Origin: Pseudomonadota bacterium
GTDB lineage: Bacteria > Pseudomonadota > Gammaproteobacteria > Steroidobacterales > Woeseiaceae
Reading direction: 5' to 3'
Assembly: GCA_022563255.1 (NCBI GenBank)
Contig: JADFNS010000011.1
Coordinates: forward strand, 1-64,000
Length of the DNA stretch: 64,000 nucleotides
Shown here: positions 1 to 8,396 of the stretch, piece by piece
How positions within the stretch are numbered: the first letter of the stretch is position 1
Layout: the number at the start of each line of letters is the position of its first letter
Made by a program: the position numbers and the translations under genes
The notes under the pieces: model-generated
Seen by the model: the letters and a program-made list of their open reading frames with translations, nothing else
The model's database searches: none
Told to the model about the DNA's origin: nothing

Positions 1-2
1 GT

Positions 3-1388
3 ATCCCAGTCATTGCCGCATTGATCGGTTGCACGCCTGGTGGGTCCTCCGACGATCAGATTGACTTGATTGTTGACGGACAGACAATCGTCACCATGGA
101 CGCCGCCGGAACCGTGATTGAAGAAGGCGCCGTCGCTATTGATGACGGCATCATCGTCGCCATTGGCTCTCGTGACGATATTCACACACAATACTCTGCC
201 ATCGAAGTTCTTGCCGGCACCGATCGCGTCGTGATGCCAGGACTGATCAACGGTCATTCGCACGCCGCGATGACATTGCTGCGCGGCGTCGCCGATGACC
301 TCGCGCTCATGGATTGGTTGACCAACTACATCTTCCCTGCCGAGGTTCAGTTCGTCGACGAAGAGTTCGTACGCATTGGTACGGAACTCGCTTGTTGGGA
401 GATGATTCGAGGCGGTACGACAACCTTCGTCGATATGTACTATTTTCCGGACACGATTGCCGAAGTCGTCGATTCCTGCGGCATGCGCGCACTGATTTCA
501 TCGACTGTCATCGATCAACGCAGCCCGGACGCGGAGAACGCTACCGACTCGATCAACAAGGGCATCGGCTTTATCAAGCGCTGGAAAGGAAAGAACAGCC
601 GCATCACGCCCATCTTCGGGCCGCATGCAAACTACACACTGAATGCAGAGCAGCTTAAGGCGACGCGCGCGGCGGCAATAGAGCATGGCGTCGGCATCAG
701 CATTCACGTGTCGGAATCGCTGTTTGAACAGCAGTATTCCCAGGACACTTTCGGCATGACCAGCGTTAATTTGTACGAGTCGATCGGTTTTTTCGATGGC
801 CCGACGATTGCCGCACATATGGTCTGGCCGACGAAAGCTGAGATTCAGATACTGGTTGAACGCAAAGTCGGTGTTATTCATAACCCGACATCCAATATGA
901 AGATCGCGTCCGGAATCTCACCGGTCACCGAAATGTTGCAGGCTGGCGTACTGATCGGTCTCGGTACCGATGGCGCGGCCAGCAATAACGACCTCGATAT
1001 GTGGGAGGAGATGCGCCTGGCTTCGTTGCTGCAAAAAGTCGATCGCATGGACCCACAGGCACTCTCAGCATCCACTGTGCTGACGATGGCGACTCGTGGT
1101 GGTGCAACCGCGATTGGCCTGGGTGACACGATTGGATCTATCGAAATTGGCAAGCGGGCAGACATCATCCAAATCGATTTCGGCGACGTACATCATGTAC
1201 CCACGTACGACGTTATCTCGCATCTCGTCTATGTTACCGACGAACAGGACGTCGTGACCGTCATCGTAGACGGTCAAGTGCTCATGAGAGATCGGGAAAT
1301 TTTAACAATTGACACTAAACGGGTTGCTGCACAGGCCAATGCGCTCGCCGCGAAGATTCAGAGCGCACTGAACGAAAGAAACCGTTAA
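3..1388 (+). CDS. mtaD: MTA/SAH deaminase-like amidohydrolase, exported lipoprotein form (5' partial)
   Basis: Metal-dependent amidohydrolase resembling 5'-methylthioadenosine/S-adenosylhomocysteine deaminases, which deaminate the adenine ring in nucleoside salvage. The metal site motif GHSHAAMTLLRG lies near nt 250, followed by HVSES, AAHMVWPT and GTDGAASNNDLDMW, all in family order, and the length fits. The reading frame is open to the window edge. The codons before the first possible start (a TTG at 21) read IPVIAALIGC, a hydrophobic stretch ending in a lipobox. I therefore infer that the true start lies upstream and that the protein is a lipoprotein, which is odd because characterised relatives are cytosolic. 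The exact substrate is not provable from sequence. It ends 27 bp before the next gene and is probably co-transcribed with it. Confidence 0.8.
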   Translation: MPVIAALIGCTPGGSSDDQIDLIVDGQTIVTMDAAGTVIEEGAVAIDDGIIVAIGSRDDIHTQYSAIEVLAGTDRVVMPGLINGHSHAAMTLLRGVADDLALMDWLTNYIFPAEVQFVDEEFVRIGTELACWEMIRGGTTTFVDMYYFPDTIAEVVDSCGMRALISSTVIDQRSPDAENATDSINKGIGFIKRWKGKNSRITPIFGPHANYTLNAEQLKATRAAAIEHGVGISIHVSESLFEQQYSQDTFGMTSVNLYESIGFFDGPTIAAHMVWPTKAEIQILVERKVGVIHNPTSNMKIASGISPVTEMLQAGVLIGLGTDGAASNNDLDMWEEMRLASLLQKVDRMDPQALSASTVLTMATRGGATAIGLGDTIGSIEIGKRADIIQIDFGDVHHVPTYDVISHLVYVTDEQDVVTVIVDGQVLMRDREILTIDTKRVAAQANALAAKIQSALNERNR

Positions 1389-1415
1389 AGCAGTCAGGCC
1401 CGAAGGGGGGACATC

Positions 1416-1832
1416 ATGGGAAGAAATATCGCTGCGGGCGTCGCAGGTATTCTCGTCGCAGTTGGCCTCGTCTGGATGGTCGAAATGGTCGGCCACTCTG
1501 TATATCCGCCACCGCCGGACCTCGATTTTTCGGACACTGAGGCCATTCGCACCTACCTGTCGAACGTAGCACTGGGGGCGTTCCTCTTTATTGGCGGCGC
1601 GTGGTTCATCGCCGCGCTCGGCGGTACGTTTGCAGCATGCAAGATCGGCCGCGCGAAACCGCTCATATTTTCGATGGTCGTCGGCGGGTTCGTGCTCATC
1701 GCGACAATGGCAAATCTCGTCATGATTCCACATCCATTGTGGTTTTCGTTGACCGGTATCGCAGGCGTTGTCGTTGGAGCGTGGCTGGGCATGGTTCTGG
1801 CCGGTAAAACGTCCGGGGAGTCGGCGGAGTGA
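1416..1832 (+). CDS. Small integral membrane protein, unknown function
   Basis: A 138-residue protein with about four hydrophobic segments (roughly residues 5-27, 50-73, 83-101 and 108-130) and a proline-rich periplasmic loop after the first (YPPPPDL). A strong ribosome binding site, AAGGGGGG, sits five bases before the ATG. Its stop overlaps the GTG start of the thioesterase by four bases, so the two are probably translationally coupled. I do not recognise a named family; it is a generic four-helix membrane protein. Confidence 0.7.
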   Translation: MGRNIAAGVAGILVAVGLVWMVEMVGHSVYPPPPDLDFSDTEAIRTYLSNVALGAFLFIGGAWFIAALGGTFAACKIGRAKPLIFSMVVGGFVLIATMANLVMIPHPLWFSLTGIAGVVVGAWLGMVLAGKTSGESAE

Positions 1833-2296
1833 CAGCCATTCAGGACAAGATGCCTGATAACAACTGTTACGGCTGCGGCCCTGACAATCCCGCAGGTATG
1901 CGGATCAAGAGTCACTGGGACGGTGACGAGAGCGTCTGCCGCTACATGCCGAAGCCCGAGCAATGCGCTGGTCCGCCGCAATTCGTCTACGGCGGTACCA
2001 TCGCAAGCCTGATCGATTGCCACAGCGTCTGCACAGCAACAGCCAACTATTACCGCCAGGAAGGCCGCGACGTTGGAGAGGCGCCGGAAATCTGGTGCGT
2101 CACCGGCCGCTTGACCGTTAATTATCTGGTGCCGACGCCGATCGACAAGGAAATCGAGCTTCGCGCGACGATAGCGGAGTGTGGTGAAAAAAAGACGATC
2201 GTCAAATGTCGTGTTTACTCGGACGGTGTTCAGGTCGCTGACGGCGAGGTTGTCGCGATACGAGTTGCGGATTCCTGGAGGAAGCTTGTTCCGTAA
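1829..2296 (+). CDS. PaaI-like hot-dog fold thioesterase
   Basis: A 155-residue single-domain hot-dog protein of the PaaI/acyl-CoA thioesterase type, expected to hydrolyse acyl- or aryl-CoA in the cytoplasm. It has the N-terminal [14 protein letters not shown] motif of this group, a central [13 protein letters not shown] helix and a typical closing strand region. The start is GTG at 1829, overlapping the preceding stop by four bases. Its last 67 bases overlap convergently with the 3' end of phosphopentomutase on the other strand. The substrate is unknown. Confidence 0.8.
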   Translation: MTAIQDKMPDNNCYGCGPDNPAGMRIKSHWDGDESVCRYMPKPEQCAGPPQFVYGGTIASLIDCHSVCTATANYYRQEGRDVGEAPEIWCVTGRLTVNYLVPTPIDKEIELRATIAECGEKKTIVKCRVYSDGVQVADGEVVAIRVADSWRKLVP

Positions 2297-3474
2297 TCCA
2301 TCGGCTCCAAATCGAAATGCGAGGCCAGGGACTGACCGATGTCTGCAAACGTTTCGCGCAACCCGAGCGAACCTGCGGCGAGTCCTGCGCCGTAGGCCAA
2401 CACCGGAATATGCTCACGGGTGTGATCGCTGCCCGGCCAGGTTGGATCGCAGCCGTGGTCCGCACAGATAATCAACAAATCGTCTCGCCGCAGGATTTGC
2501 ATTATTTCCGGCAGGCGTTGATCAAAATATTCGAGTGCGGCGGCGTAGCCCTCAACATCCCGACGATGCCCGTACAGCATGTCAAAATCGACGAAGTTCG
2601 TGAACACAATGGAGCGATCGCCCGCGTCCTGTACTGCCGTCACCGTGGCATCGAACAACGCGGCGTTACCGTTGGCTTTTATTTTCCTGGTAATGCCCAT
2701 GTGTGCATAGATATCGGATATTTTTCCGATGCTGATCACCTCGCCACCACTGGCAGCGAGCTTGTCGAGAACCGTCGGCGCATGCGGCGGCGTCGTCAAG
2801 TCGCGCCGATTGCCGGTACGAACGTAGGTATCCGCCCCTGCGCCAATAAAGGGTCTGGCGATCACGCGGCCAATGTTGTACTTGTCGACTAATTTTCGCG
2901 CTATGTCACAAAGATCGTACAAACGATCGAGTCCAAACGCTTCCTCGTGGCAAGCAATTTGAAAGACGCTATCTGCAGATGTGTAAACGATCGGCTTACC
3001 GCTGGCGACGTGTTCGTCCCCCAGCTCCGCGATGATCGTCGTTCCGGAGGCATGACAATTACCAAGCACGCCGGGGAGGCCCGCTTGCTCAATCAATTCA
3101 TCGAGTAATTCCGACGGAAATGTATCCGGGGTTCCCGTGAAATATCCCCACTCAAACAGCACCGGCACTCCGGCGATCTCCCAGTGACCGCTAGGAGTAT
3201 CCTTGCCAGTGCTCAGTTCTGCCGCGTACCCATATGCGCCGATGACTTCAACATCGTGTGCAACTCCGACTGGAAAATGTCCGGTGCTTTCTTTGCTGGC
3301 ATGACACAGACCCAACTTCGCGAGATTCGGGAGGCGTAATGGCCCTGCATCGGAGTTCGCTCGGAAGCGTGCAATATTACCGAACGTATCGGCTCCTGTA
3401 TCGCCGAATTTTTCGGCGTCGGCTGTCGCGCCAATGCCGAAAGAGTCCAACACCAAGATTATTGCTCGAGCCAT
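2230..3474 (-). CDS. deoB: Phosphopentomutase
   Basis: Converts (deoxy)ribose-1-phosphate to the 5-phosphate in nucleoside catabolism, in the cytoplasm, using two manganese ions. It begins [16 protein letters not shown] with the metal-binding Asp, carries DTFGNIA and PSGHWEIAG motifs and the late metal motif [10 protein letters not shown]...[10 protein letters not shown] chose the ATG at 3474, with AGGA upstream, over longer upstream possibilities because the family starts here. The family usually ends near MDYGTSFL; this copy has about 16 extra residues ([15 protein letters not shown]) running into the 3' end of the convergent thioesterase gene. It is the last gene of a short operon after the VOC and secreted-protein genes. 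Confidence 0.93.
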   Translation of the reverse strand: MARAIILVLDSFGIGATADAEKFGDTGADTFGNIARFRANSDAGPLRLPNLAKLGLCHASKESTGHFPVGVAHDVEVIGAYGYAAELSTGKDTPSGHWEIAGVPVLFEWGYFTGTPDTFPSELLDELIEQAGLPGVLGNCHASGTTIIAELGDEHVASGKPIVYTSADSVFQIACHEEAFGLDRLYDLCDIARKLVDKYNIGRVIARPFIGAGADTYVRTGNRRDLTTPPHAPTVLDKLAASGGEVISIGKISDIYAHMGITRKIKANGNAALFDATVTAVQDAGDRSIVFTNFVDFDMLYGHRRDVEGYAAALEYFDQRLPEIMQILRRDDLLIICADHGCDPTWPGSDHTREHIPVLAYGAGLAAGSLGLRETFADIGQSLASHFDLEPMDYGTSFLQESATRIATTSPSAT

Positions 3475-3500
3475 GTCTTCATTCCTGACTGGAGATACAC

Positions 3501-3899
3501 CTATCGCCAAGACGGTGAAACGACGAGCGACAAGTCCAACTGCACGCCGATAGCGGCCCATTTGTACTCAAGAGGAATACCGTAAGATCCGTCGAAAGTT
3601 ATTTCCTGAGAATTGACTTCGAACCATGTGTCCTGAGAATTCTTGAAAATACTCAAGTTGATCGTATATTTGTCCTCATGCGGAATCCCGGTCACTCGAA
3701 TCTGCAATTTGTAGCCTTGCATTTCGATCGGAAACATACTTCCATTTCTAAGCTGGACGCGGCTTCGTAATTCGCTAAAGCTACCGTCCACGATAAGAAC
3801 TGCGTCATAGTTGCAGAAAAACATGAGCGGTGATTGCGCCCCACCTGCATTAGCAAAAAACAGACCGCCGATAAGGAGAATAATTTTTATGTGCTTCAT
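3501..3899 (-). CDS. Secreted protein, unknown function
   Basis: A 132-residue protein with a clear Sec signal peptide ([20 protein letters not shown], predicted cut after ANA or GGA), followed by a beta-rich domain without a recognised motif. It overlaps the upstream VOC gene by four bases (ATGA) and lies 26 bp before deoB, so the three genes appear to form one operon. No function can be assigned; the mature part looks like a small periplasmic beta-sandwich. Confidence 0.65.
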   Translation of the reverse strand: MKHIKIILLIGGLFFANAGGAQSPLMFFCNYDAVLIVDGSFSELRSRVQLRNGSMFPIEMQGYKLQIRVTGIPHEDKYTINLSIFKNSQDTWFEVNSQEITFDGSYGIPLEYKWAAIGVQLDLSLVVSPSWR

Positions 3900-4291
3900 A
3901 ATGAGGGCTTGTGAAATTCGATTATGTTGCCGTCCGGATCGCGGACGAAGAAAAAGATCGCACCATCGAACTCAACAGTTTCCGTGATGTCGATTCCGAG
4001 GTTTCCGAGTTGCTCCTTAACGGCGTCGACATCGGTGATTTCAAGGGCGATATGCGTGAACCCTGCATGTTTTACCGCTTCATCCATCAGGATATTCGTC
4101 GGTGATGCATTCCCGGACGCGTTCAGGATGAAGTTGATGTTGACGCCCGAAGGATGTTCCACAATGGCGACTGGCTCCGGTCCTACTGGTCCCGCGATGA
4201 ACTCGAAACCCAGCTTCTCGTAAAATTCCCTGGCAACGCTTAGGTCCCTTACCCGGAGGCCTACGTGGTTGATACCGGTGATTTCTTTCAA
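3896..4291 (-). CDS. VOC-family (glyoxalase-like) protein
   Basis: A 131-residue vicinal-oxygen-chelate protein of paired beta-alpha-beta-beta-beta modules. Likely metal ligands are visible: His in INHVGLRV near the N-terminus, Glu in AIVEHPSG, His in FTHIALEI and Glu in NIIEFHKP near the C-terminus. The arrangement resembles glyoxalase I and methylmalonyl-CoA epimerase-type members, but the sequence does not decide the substrate. It is the first gene of a three-gene minus-strand run with the secreted protein and deoB. Confidence 0.8.
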   Translation of the reverse strand: MKEITGINHVGLRVRDLSVAREFYEKLGFEFIAGPVGPEPVAIVEHPSGVNINFILNASGNASPTNILMDEAVKHAGFTHIALEITDVDAVKEQLGNLGIDITETVEFDGAIFFFVRDPDGNIIEFHKPSL

Positions 4292-4365
4292 AGTGCCTCC
4301 TGCAGAATCAAGACGCTAGCCAGAAACTATCGTACGGCGCGATGCTTGCGGAGGCAAGGGGCATG

Positions 4366-4664
4366 TTATAGACCAAAGTGCAGTCGCCGTGGACGAACCC
4401 AGAACCAGATAGCAATGACAACGGCAGCGAATACCGTATAACAGACAACGAATACCCACGCAGGAGCTTGATAATACACAAGAGTTTCAAGCCAGTGTGA
4501 AATGAAGGAGCCTGAGTACGCGATTTCGCCGGCGCGCTCCAGGACCAATCGGAAAATTTCCCGATAAAAATTAGTGCCAAGCCGAAGACCACAAAGGCAA
4601 CGAATAAAGCATGACCAAAGAGAAGCGCATCAGCCGCCAGAAGAAACAGGAAGTCGGACTCCAT
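4366..4664 (-). pseudogene. DUF2784 membrane protein, broken by internal deletion and frameshift
   Basis: DUF2784 proteins are about 120-residue, multi-helix inner-membrane proteins of unknown role. The N-terminal part (ADALLFGHALFVAFVVFG ... IGKFSDWSW) is in one frame from the ATG at 4664. The C-terminal part (RAGEIAYSGSFISHWLETL ... WFWVRPRR) is in another frame down to 4366. From memory of the family, a central helix and the CPLT-containing stretch, about 30 codons, are missing at the join. The gene therefore cannot make a normal product. Neither half alone looks functional. Confidence 0.75.
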
Positions 4665-4839
4665 ATGCACCACGTAACGTCTAAACCAACTTGATCTCAG
4701 CTTATGGCGCGAAGGTTGGGCGTGCAAGTTTCGTGACAGAAGTCTGAGTGCAAGCGCAGCGCATTGTTAGGTGTCTTCACCAACGTACATCGTCCCAAAT
4801 AGTCCGTACAACTTCGATTTCCAATGCGCTGGACAAGCC
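4665..4839. other. Intergenic stretch with no recognised gene
   Basis: Between the broken DUF2784 gene and the terminator of the oxidase operon I see no coding sequence, RNA gene or convincing repeat. Confidence 0.4.
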
Positions 4840-4868
4840 AAAAAAAAGGCCTTACGGCCCCTTTTTTC
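4840..4868 (-). terminator. Rho-independent terminator of the cytochrome oxidase operon
   Basis: Read on the minus strand, a GGCC-GTAA-GGCC hairpin with a GNRA-like loop is extended by two G-U pairs and an A-run/U-run pairing, and is followed by eight U residues. It lies just after the stop of the subunit IV gene. The flanking A-run means it could also stop transcription from the opposite direction. Confidence 0.85.
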
Positions 4869-4885
4869 GTCAACGAAAGTCGCGC

Positions 4886-5233
4886 TTACTCGTGATGCGG
4901 AACAGCCTCGGGCACGAAGGTACTCTCACCGTAATGTTCGAGTCTCGAGCCTTCGATGTAACCACCTTCCATGGACATCAGGGCGATGAGCACCAGAATA
5001 GCGACCGGCGGACCGAGAATGGCCATCTTTAGTGCGAGGCGCTCCCACTTCATGTGCATGAAGATTCCGATAATGAGACCGGCCTTCACCAACATGAATA
5101 TCAGTATCAGAGTCCAGCGCAGCATTCCCTGAACCTGCATATAATCCACCATGTAGGAGAAGAAACTGATTATGAATAACAGTAACCAGATCCACAGGTA
5201 AATTTTGAGCGGATGTTGCTGTCCCTCGGCCAT
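4886..5233 (-). CDS. Cytochrome c oxidase subunit IV (caa3 type)
   Basis: A 115-residue protein with three hydrophobic helices (about residues 10-30, 40-60 and 68-88) and the family hallmark FMHMKWERLALK. It is the small accessory subunit of haem-copper oxidases of the caa3/CoxMOPN type and sits in the inner membrane. It is last in the operon, 21 bp after subunit III, and directly followed by the terminator. Confidence 0.88.
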   Translation of the reverse strand: MAEGQQHPLKIYLWIWLLLFIISFFSYMVDYMQVQGMLRWTLILIFMLVKAGLIIGIFMHMKWERLALKMAILGPPVAILVLIALMSMEGGYIEGSRLEHYGESTFVPEAVPHHE

Positions 5234-5254
5234 ACGGACGACTCCTGAATTCTC

Positions 5255-5944
5255 TTACCAGAGATAGAAAAACGCGAAAATAAATACCCAGACCAGATCG
5301 ACGAAATGCCAGTACAGCCCCGTGATCTCGACGATTTCATAATTGCCACCGCGCCTCTCATAAAACCCGTTCTTGACGCGAAAGGCGATGACCAGCAGGT
5401 AGATGACACCGGCCGATACATGCAATCCATGGAAACCGGTGATCATGAAGAAGCTGGATCCGAATTGAGTAGCGCCCATCGGATTAACCCAGGGTCGCAC
5501 GCCTTCGTCGATGATCAGCTTGCTCCACTCGAAAGCCTGCATCCCGACAAACGAAGCACCCAAAGCCGCCGTCGACACCATGAGCCAGAAGGTCTTCTTA
5601 CGATCCTTGCGATAACCCATGTTGACGGCCAGCGCCATCGTTCCCGACGAGGTGATCAGGATGAACGTCATGATCGCAATCAGCACCAGCGGTATGGGAT
5701 CACCGCCGAACGACAGTGCGAACACCTCACTGGGTATCGGCCACGGATCCGTTGTCGATATCCGCACCGACATGTAACCGACGAGGAAACAGCTGAAAAT
5801 AAATGTGTCCGACACCAGGAAGATCCACATCATGGCCTTGCCCCAGGGCACGCCAAAGACCTGCTTGTCCCGCGACCAGTCTTCTACAACTCCACTGGTG
5901 GCGGGTACACTTCCTGCTTCGCTATCTAGTACCGCTTCTGACAT
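5255..5944 (-). CDS. coxC: Cytochrome c oxidase subunit III
   Basis: A 229-residue inner-membrane subunit III of the terminal oxidase. It has a hydrophilic N-terminus containing SRDKQVFGVPWGK, then five or more helices, with family motifs QAFEWSKLI, GSSFFMITGFHGLHVSAGV and a closing GLYWHFVDLVWVFIF. I chose the ATG at 5944, which has GAGGGG seven bases upstream, rather than longer extensions that would run back into the preceding gene. It lies between a second subunit III-like gene and subunit IV. Confidence 0.92.
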   Translation of the reverse strand: MSEAVLDSEAGSVPATSGVVEDWSRDKQVFGVPWGKAMMWIFLVSDTFIFSCFLVGYMSVRISTTDPWPIPSEVFALSFGGDPIPLVLIAIMTFILITSSGTMALAVNMGYRKDRKKTFWLMVSTAALGASFVGMQAFEWSKLIIDEGVRPWVNPMGATQFGSSFFMITGFHGLHVSAGVIYLLVIAFRVKNGFYERRGGNYEIVEITGLYWHFVDLVWVFIFAFFYLW

Positions 5945-5954
5945 CAAAGACCCC

Positions 5955-6620
5955 TCAGGTCGATAACAGCAATCCAAAAAGAACCAACCAAACGAGCAAC
6001 AGGTAATGCCAGTAAATCGTGCAGAGCTCGATACTGCGACGAATACCCTCAACATCCTGACTGCCCGATACGACCTTGATCGTCGCCCTGGCCCACACGT
6101 ACATGCCGCCCAGAATATGCACGGCATGGGCGCCCGTTAAAAAATAGAAAAACGCGTTCGCCGGGTTGCTCGTGATCAGCTGACCCGAGTTCTGCAGCTG
6201 CTGCCAGGCGATGAATTGTCCGAGAACGAATCCAAGCGTTAATACGCCCGTGAGTAGCAATCCCGCCTGCAATCTGCCCGGCTGCTCGTTAACCGCCGCA
6301 TTGCGCGTCCATTGAAACACGATACTCGCCATAATCAGCATGACCGTGTTGCTCCACAGTAGCTGCGGCTCCGTCAGCGGAATCCAGTCACCGAGTTCCA
6401 TGCGTAACGCATACGCACTCAGTATCAATGCGAAGAATGCCGTTACCACGGCGAGCAACGTCAGTAGCCCGGTGAGCTTGGGGCTGTTTCCCAGCGGCCC
6501 ATGGTGAGCCGACTCACCGACAGTTTCCGCTACCCACGGCTGGACGTTGATCGTCTGCTTTAACAACCAACCGAGCAGCGTTACGAGGATAATCCCCAGG
6601 AAACCCAGCGCGATGGTCAC
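5955..6620 (-). CDS. Second subunit III-like haem-copper oxidase protein
   Basis: A 221-residue membrane protein of the haem-copper oxidase subunit III superfamily, distinct from the next gene. It has several hydrophobic helices and the motifs LGQFIAWQQL, FFYFLTGAHAVHILGGM and a final CTIYWHYLLLVWLVLF. Its GTG start overlaps the coxA stop by one base (TAGTG), implying coupled translation. Tandem subunit III-like genes are known in CoxMOPN-type operons; whether both assemble into one complex is not decided by sequence. Confidence 0.85.
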   Translation of the reverse strand: MTIALGFLGIILVTLLGWLLKQTINVQPWVAETVGESAHHGPLGNSPKLTGLLTLLAVVTAFFALILSAYALRMELGDWIPLTEPQLLWSNTVMLIMASIVFQWTRNAAVNEQPGRLQAGLLLTGVLTLGFVLGQFIAWQQLQNSGQLITSNPANAFFYFLTGAHAVHILGGMYVWARATIKVVSGSQDVEGIRRSIELCTIYWHYLLLVWLVLFGLLLST

Positions 6621-8383
6621 TAGTGCTTGACTCCATGCTCACGTCCCGCAGGCGCCTCATCGGGCGGCACGTTTTGTGGAATGAAGTCGTCCTTGTAACC
6701 CGGAACGCTGTAATCGTAAGCCCAGCGATACACTACCGGCAGCTTGTCGCCCCAGTTACCGTGCTTGGGTGGATGATCCGGCGTCTGCCACTCCAGCGTC
6801 GTGGCATCCCAGGGATTCGGGTCAGACTTCGGACCCTTTACAAGACTCCAGATAATATTGATGAAAAACAGGATCTGCGCTACCGCCACTAACAGGGCCG
6901 CCATCGTGATGCTGGCGTTGAGCGCCTGCGCCGACTCTGGCAGGAACTCGGTATTGCCCATCGCATAATAGCGTCGCGGCACGCCCTGGAAGCCAAGGTA
7001 ATGCATCGGCAGGTAGATCGCATACGTACCAAGAAAGGTCATCCAGAAATGCCACTTACCGAGCGTCTCGTTGTACATTTTTCCGGAAATCTTCGGCCAC
7101 CAGTGGTAGATCGCGCCGAAGACCACCATGATCGGCGATACACCCATCACCATGTGGAAGTGGGCGACCACGAAATACGTATCCGACAACGGCATGTCGA
7201 TCGTTACGTTACCCAGGAACAAACCGGTGAGGCCACCGTGGATAAACGTAAATATGAATCCGATCGCAAACAACATCGGCACCCGCAGGTGAATGTTGCC
7301 TTGCCAAAGCGTCAGCACCCAATTATAGACTTTGATGGCCGTTGGTACCGCAATAATCAGCGTGGTCGTCGCAAAGAAGAATCCGAAGTACGGGTTCATA
7401 CCGCTGACGTACATGTGGTGCGCCCAGACTATGAAGCTCAATCCACCGATAGCGATAATGGCCCATACCATCATGCGATAACCAAAAATATTCTTGCGCG
7501 CATGCGTGCTCAGCAGGTCGGAAACGAGACCGAACGCCGGCAACGCCACAATATAAACTTCGGGATGACCGAAGAACCAGAACAAATGCTGGAACAAGAT
7601 CGGGCTGCCGCCGGTATAGCCCGGATCAATACCCATGGAACTGATCGCCGGCATGAAAAAGCTGGTGCCCAATAATTTGTCGAACAGCATCATCACGGCA
7701 CTGACCAGCAACGCCGGGAACGCCAGCAACCCGAGAATGGTCGCGATGAATATGCCCCACACCGACAGCGGCAACCGCATCAGCGTCATACCCTTGCAAC
7801 GGGCCTGCAACACGGTAGTGACGTAGTTCAGGCCGCCCATCGTGAACGCGACGATAAACAGCGCGAGCGAGCCCAGCATCAATACGATGCCCAAATCTTT
7901 ACCGGGGGTACCGGGCAAAATCGCTTGCGGCGGATACAGCGTCCAGCCCGCACCTGTCGAACCTCCAGGCACGAAGAAACTGATCAACAAGACGATGACG
8001 GACAGCAGATAGACCCAGTAACTCAACATATTCATGTACGGGAATACCATGTCACGGGAACCGCACATCAACGGGATCAGATAGTTGCCAAAGCCGCCGA
8101 GGAACAGCGCTGTCAGCAGGTAGATCACCATGATCATGCCGTGCATCGTTATGAACTGATAATAGTTTTCAGGGTTGATGAACGCGAACTCGTTTGGAAA
8201 CCCGAGCTGGAGTCGCATCATGACCGACAAGCCCAACGCAATCAGCCCGACGAATATCGCCGTAATACCGTACTGGATAGCGATGACCTTGTGGTCCTGA
8301 CTCCAGATGTATTTGGTGATAAACGTTTGCGGTTCGTGGTGCTCTCGTTCGTGATCCCGATCAGCTATTGCAGCATATGACAT
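6620..8383 (-). CDS. coxA: Cytochrome c oxidase subunit I
   Basis: A 587-residue catalytic subunit of an aa3-type proton-pumping oxidase: twelve membrane helices, haem a, haem a3 and Cu-B. Visible ligand motifs are TMHGMIMV (low-spin haem), FGHPEVYIVALPAFG (Cu-B His, cross-linked Tyr and the proton-channel Glu), WAHHMYVSG (two Cu-B His) and VAHFHMVMG (haem a3 and haem a). Length and order match family A oxidases. It lies 13 bp after coxB and overlaps the next gene by one base. Confidence 0.97.
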   Translation of the reverse strand: MSYAAIADRDHEREHHEPQTFITKYIWSQDHKVIAIQYGITAIFVGLIALGLSVMMRLQLGFPNEFAFINPENYYQFITMHGMIMVIYLLTALFLGGFGNYLIPLMCGSRDMVFPYMNMLSYWVYLLSVIVLLISFFVPGGSTGAGWTLYPPQAILPGTPGKDLGIVLMLGSLALFIVAFTMGGLNYVTTVLQARCKGMTLMRLPLSVWGIFIATILGLLAFPALLVSAVMMLFDKLLGTSFFMPAISSMGIDPGYTGGSPILFQHLFWFFGHPEVYIVALPAFGLVSDLLSTHARKNIFGYRMMVWAIIAIGGLSFIVWAHHMYVSGMNPYFGFFFATTTLIIAVPTAIKVYNWVLTLWQGNIHLRVPMLFAIGFIFTFIHGGLTGLFLGNVTIDMPLSDTYFVVAHFHMVMGVSPIMVVFGAIYHWWPKISGKMYNETLGKWHFWMTFLGTYAIYLPMHYLGFQGVPRRYYAMGNTEFLPESAQALNASITMAALLVAVAQILFFINIIWSLVKGPKSDPNPWDATTLEWQTPDHPPKHGNWGDKLPVVYRWAYDYSVPGYKDDFIPQNVPPDEAPAGREHGVKH

Positions 8384-8396
8384 GAAAAATCGCCCT

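Noticed and set aside
4665-4839. Sequence resembling an integron attachment site (GCGCATTGTTAGGTG)
   Set aside because: No matching second half or stem, and no integrase; the resemblance is too short.
5306-7675. Plus-strand frames of 200 or more codons across coxC and coxA
   Set aside because: Antisense to conserved oxidase genes and low-complexity Arg/His/Gln-rich; not proteins.
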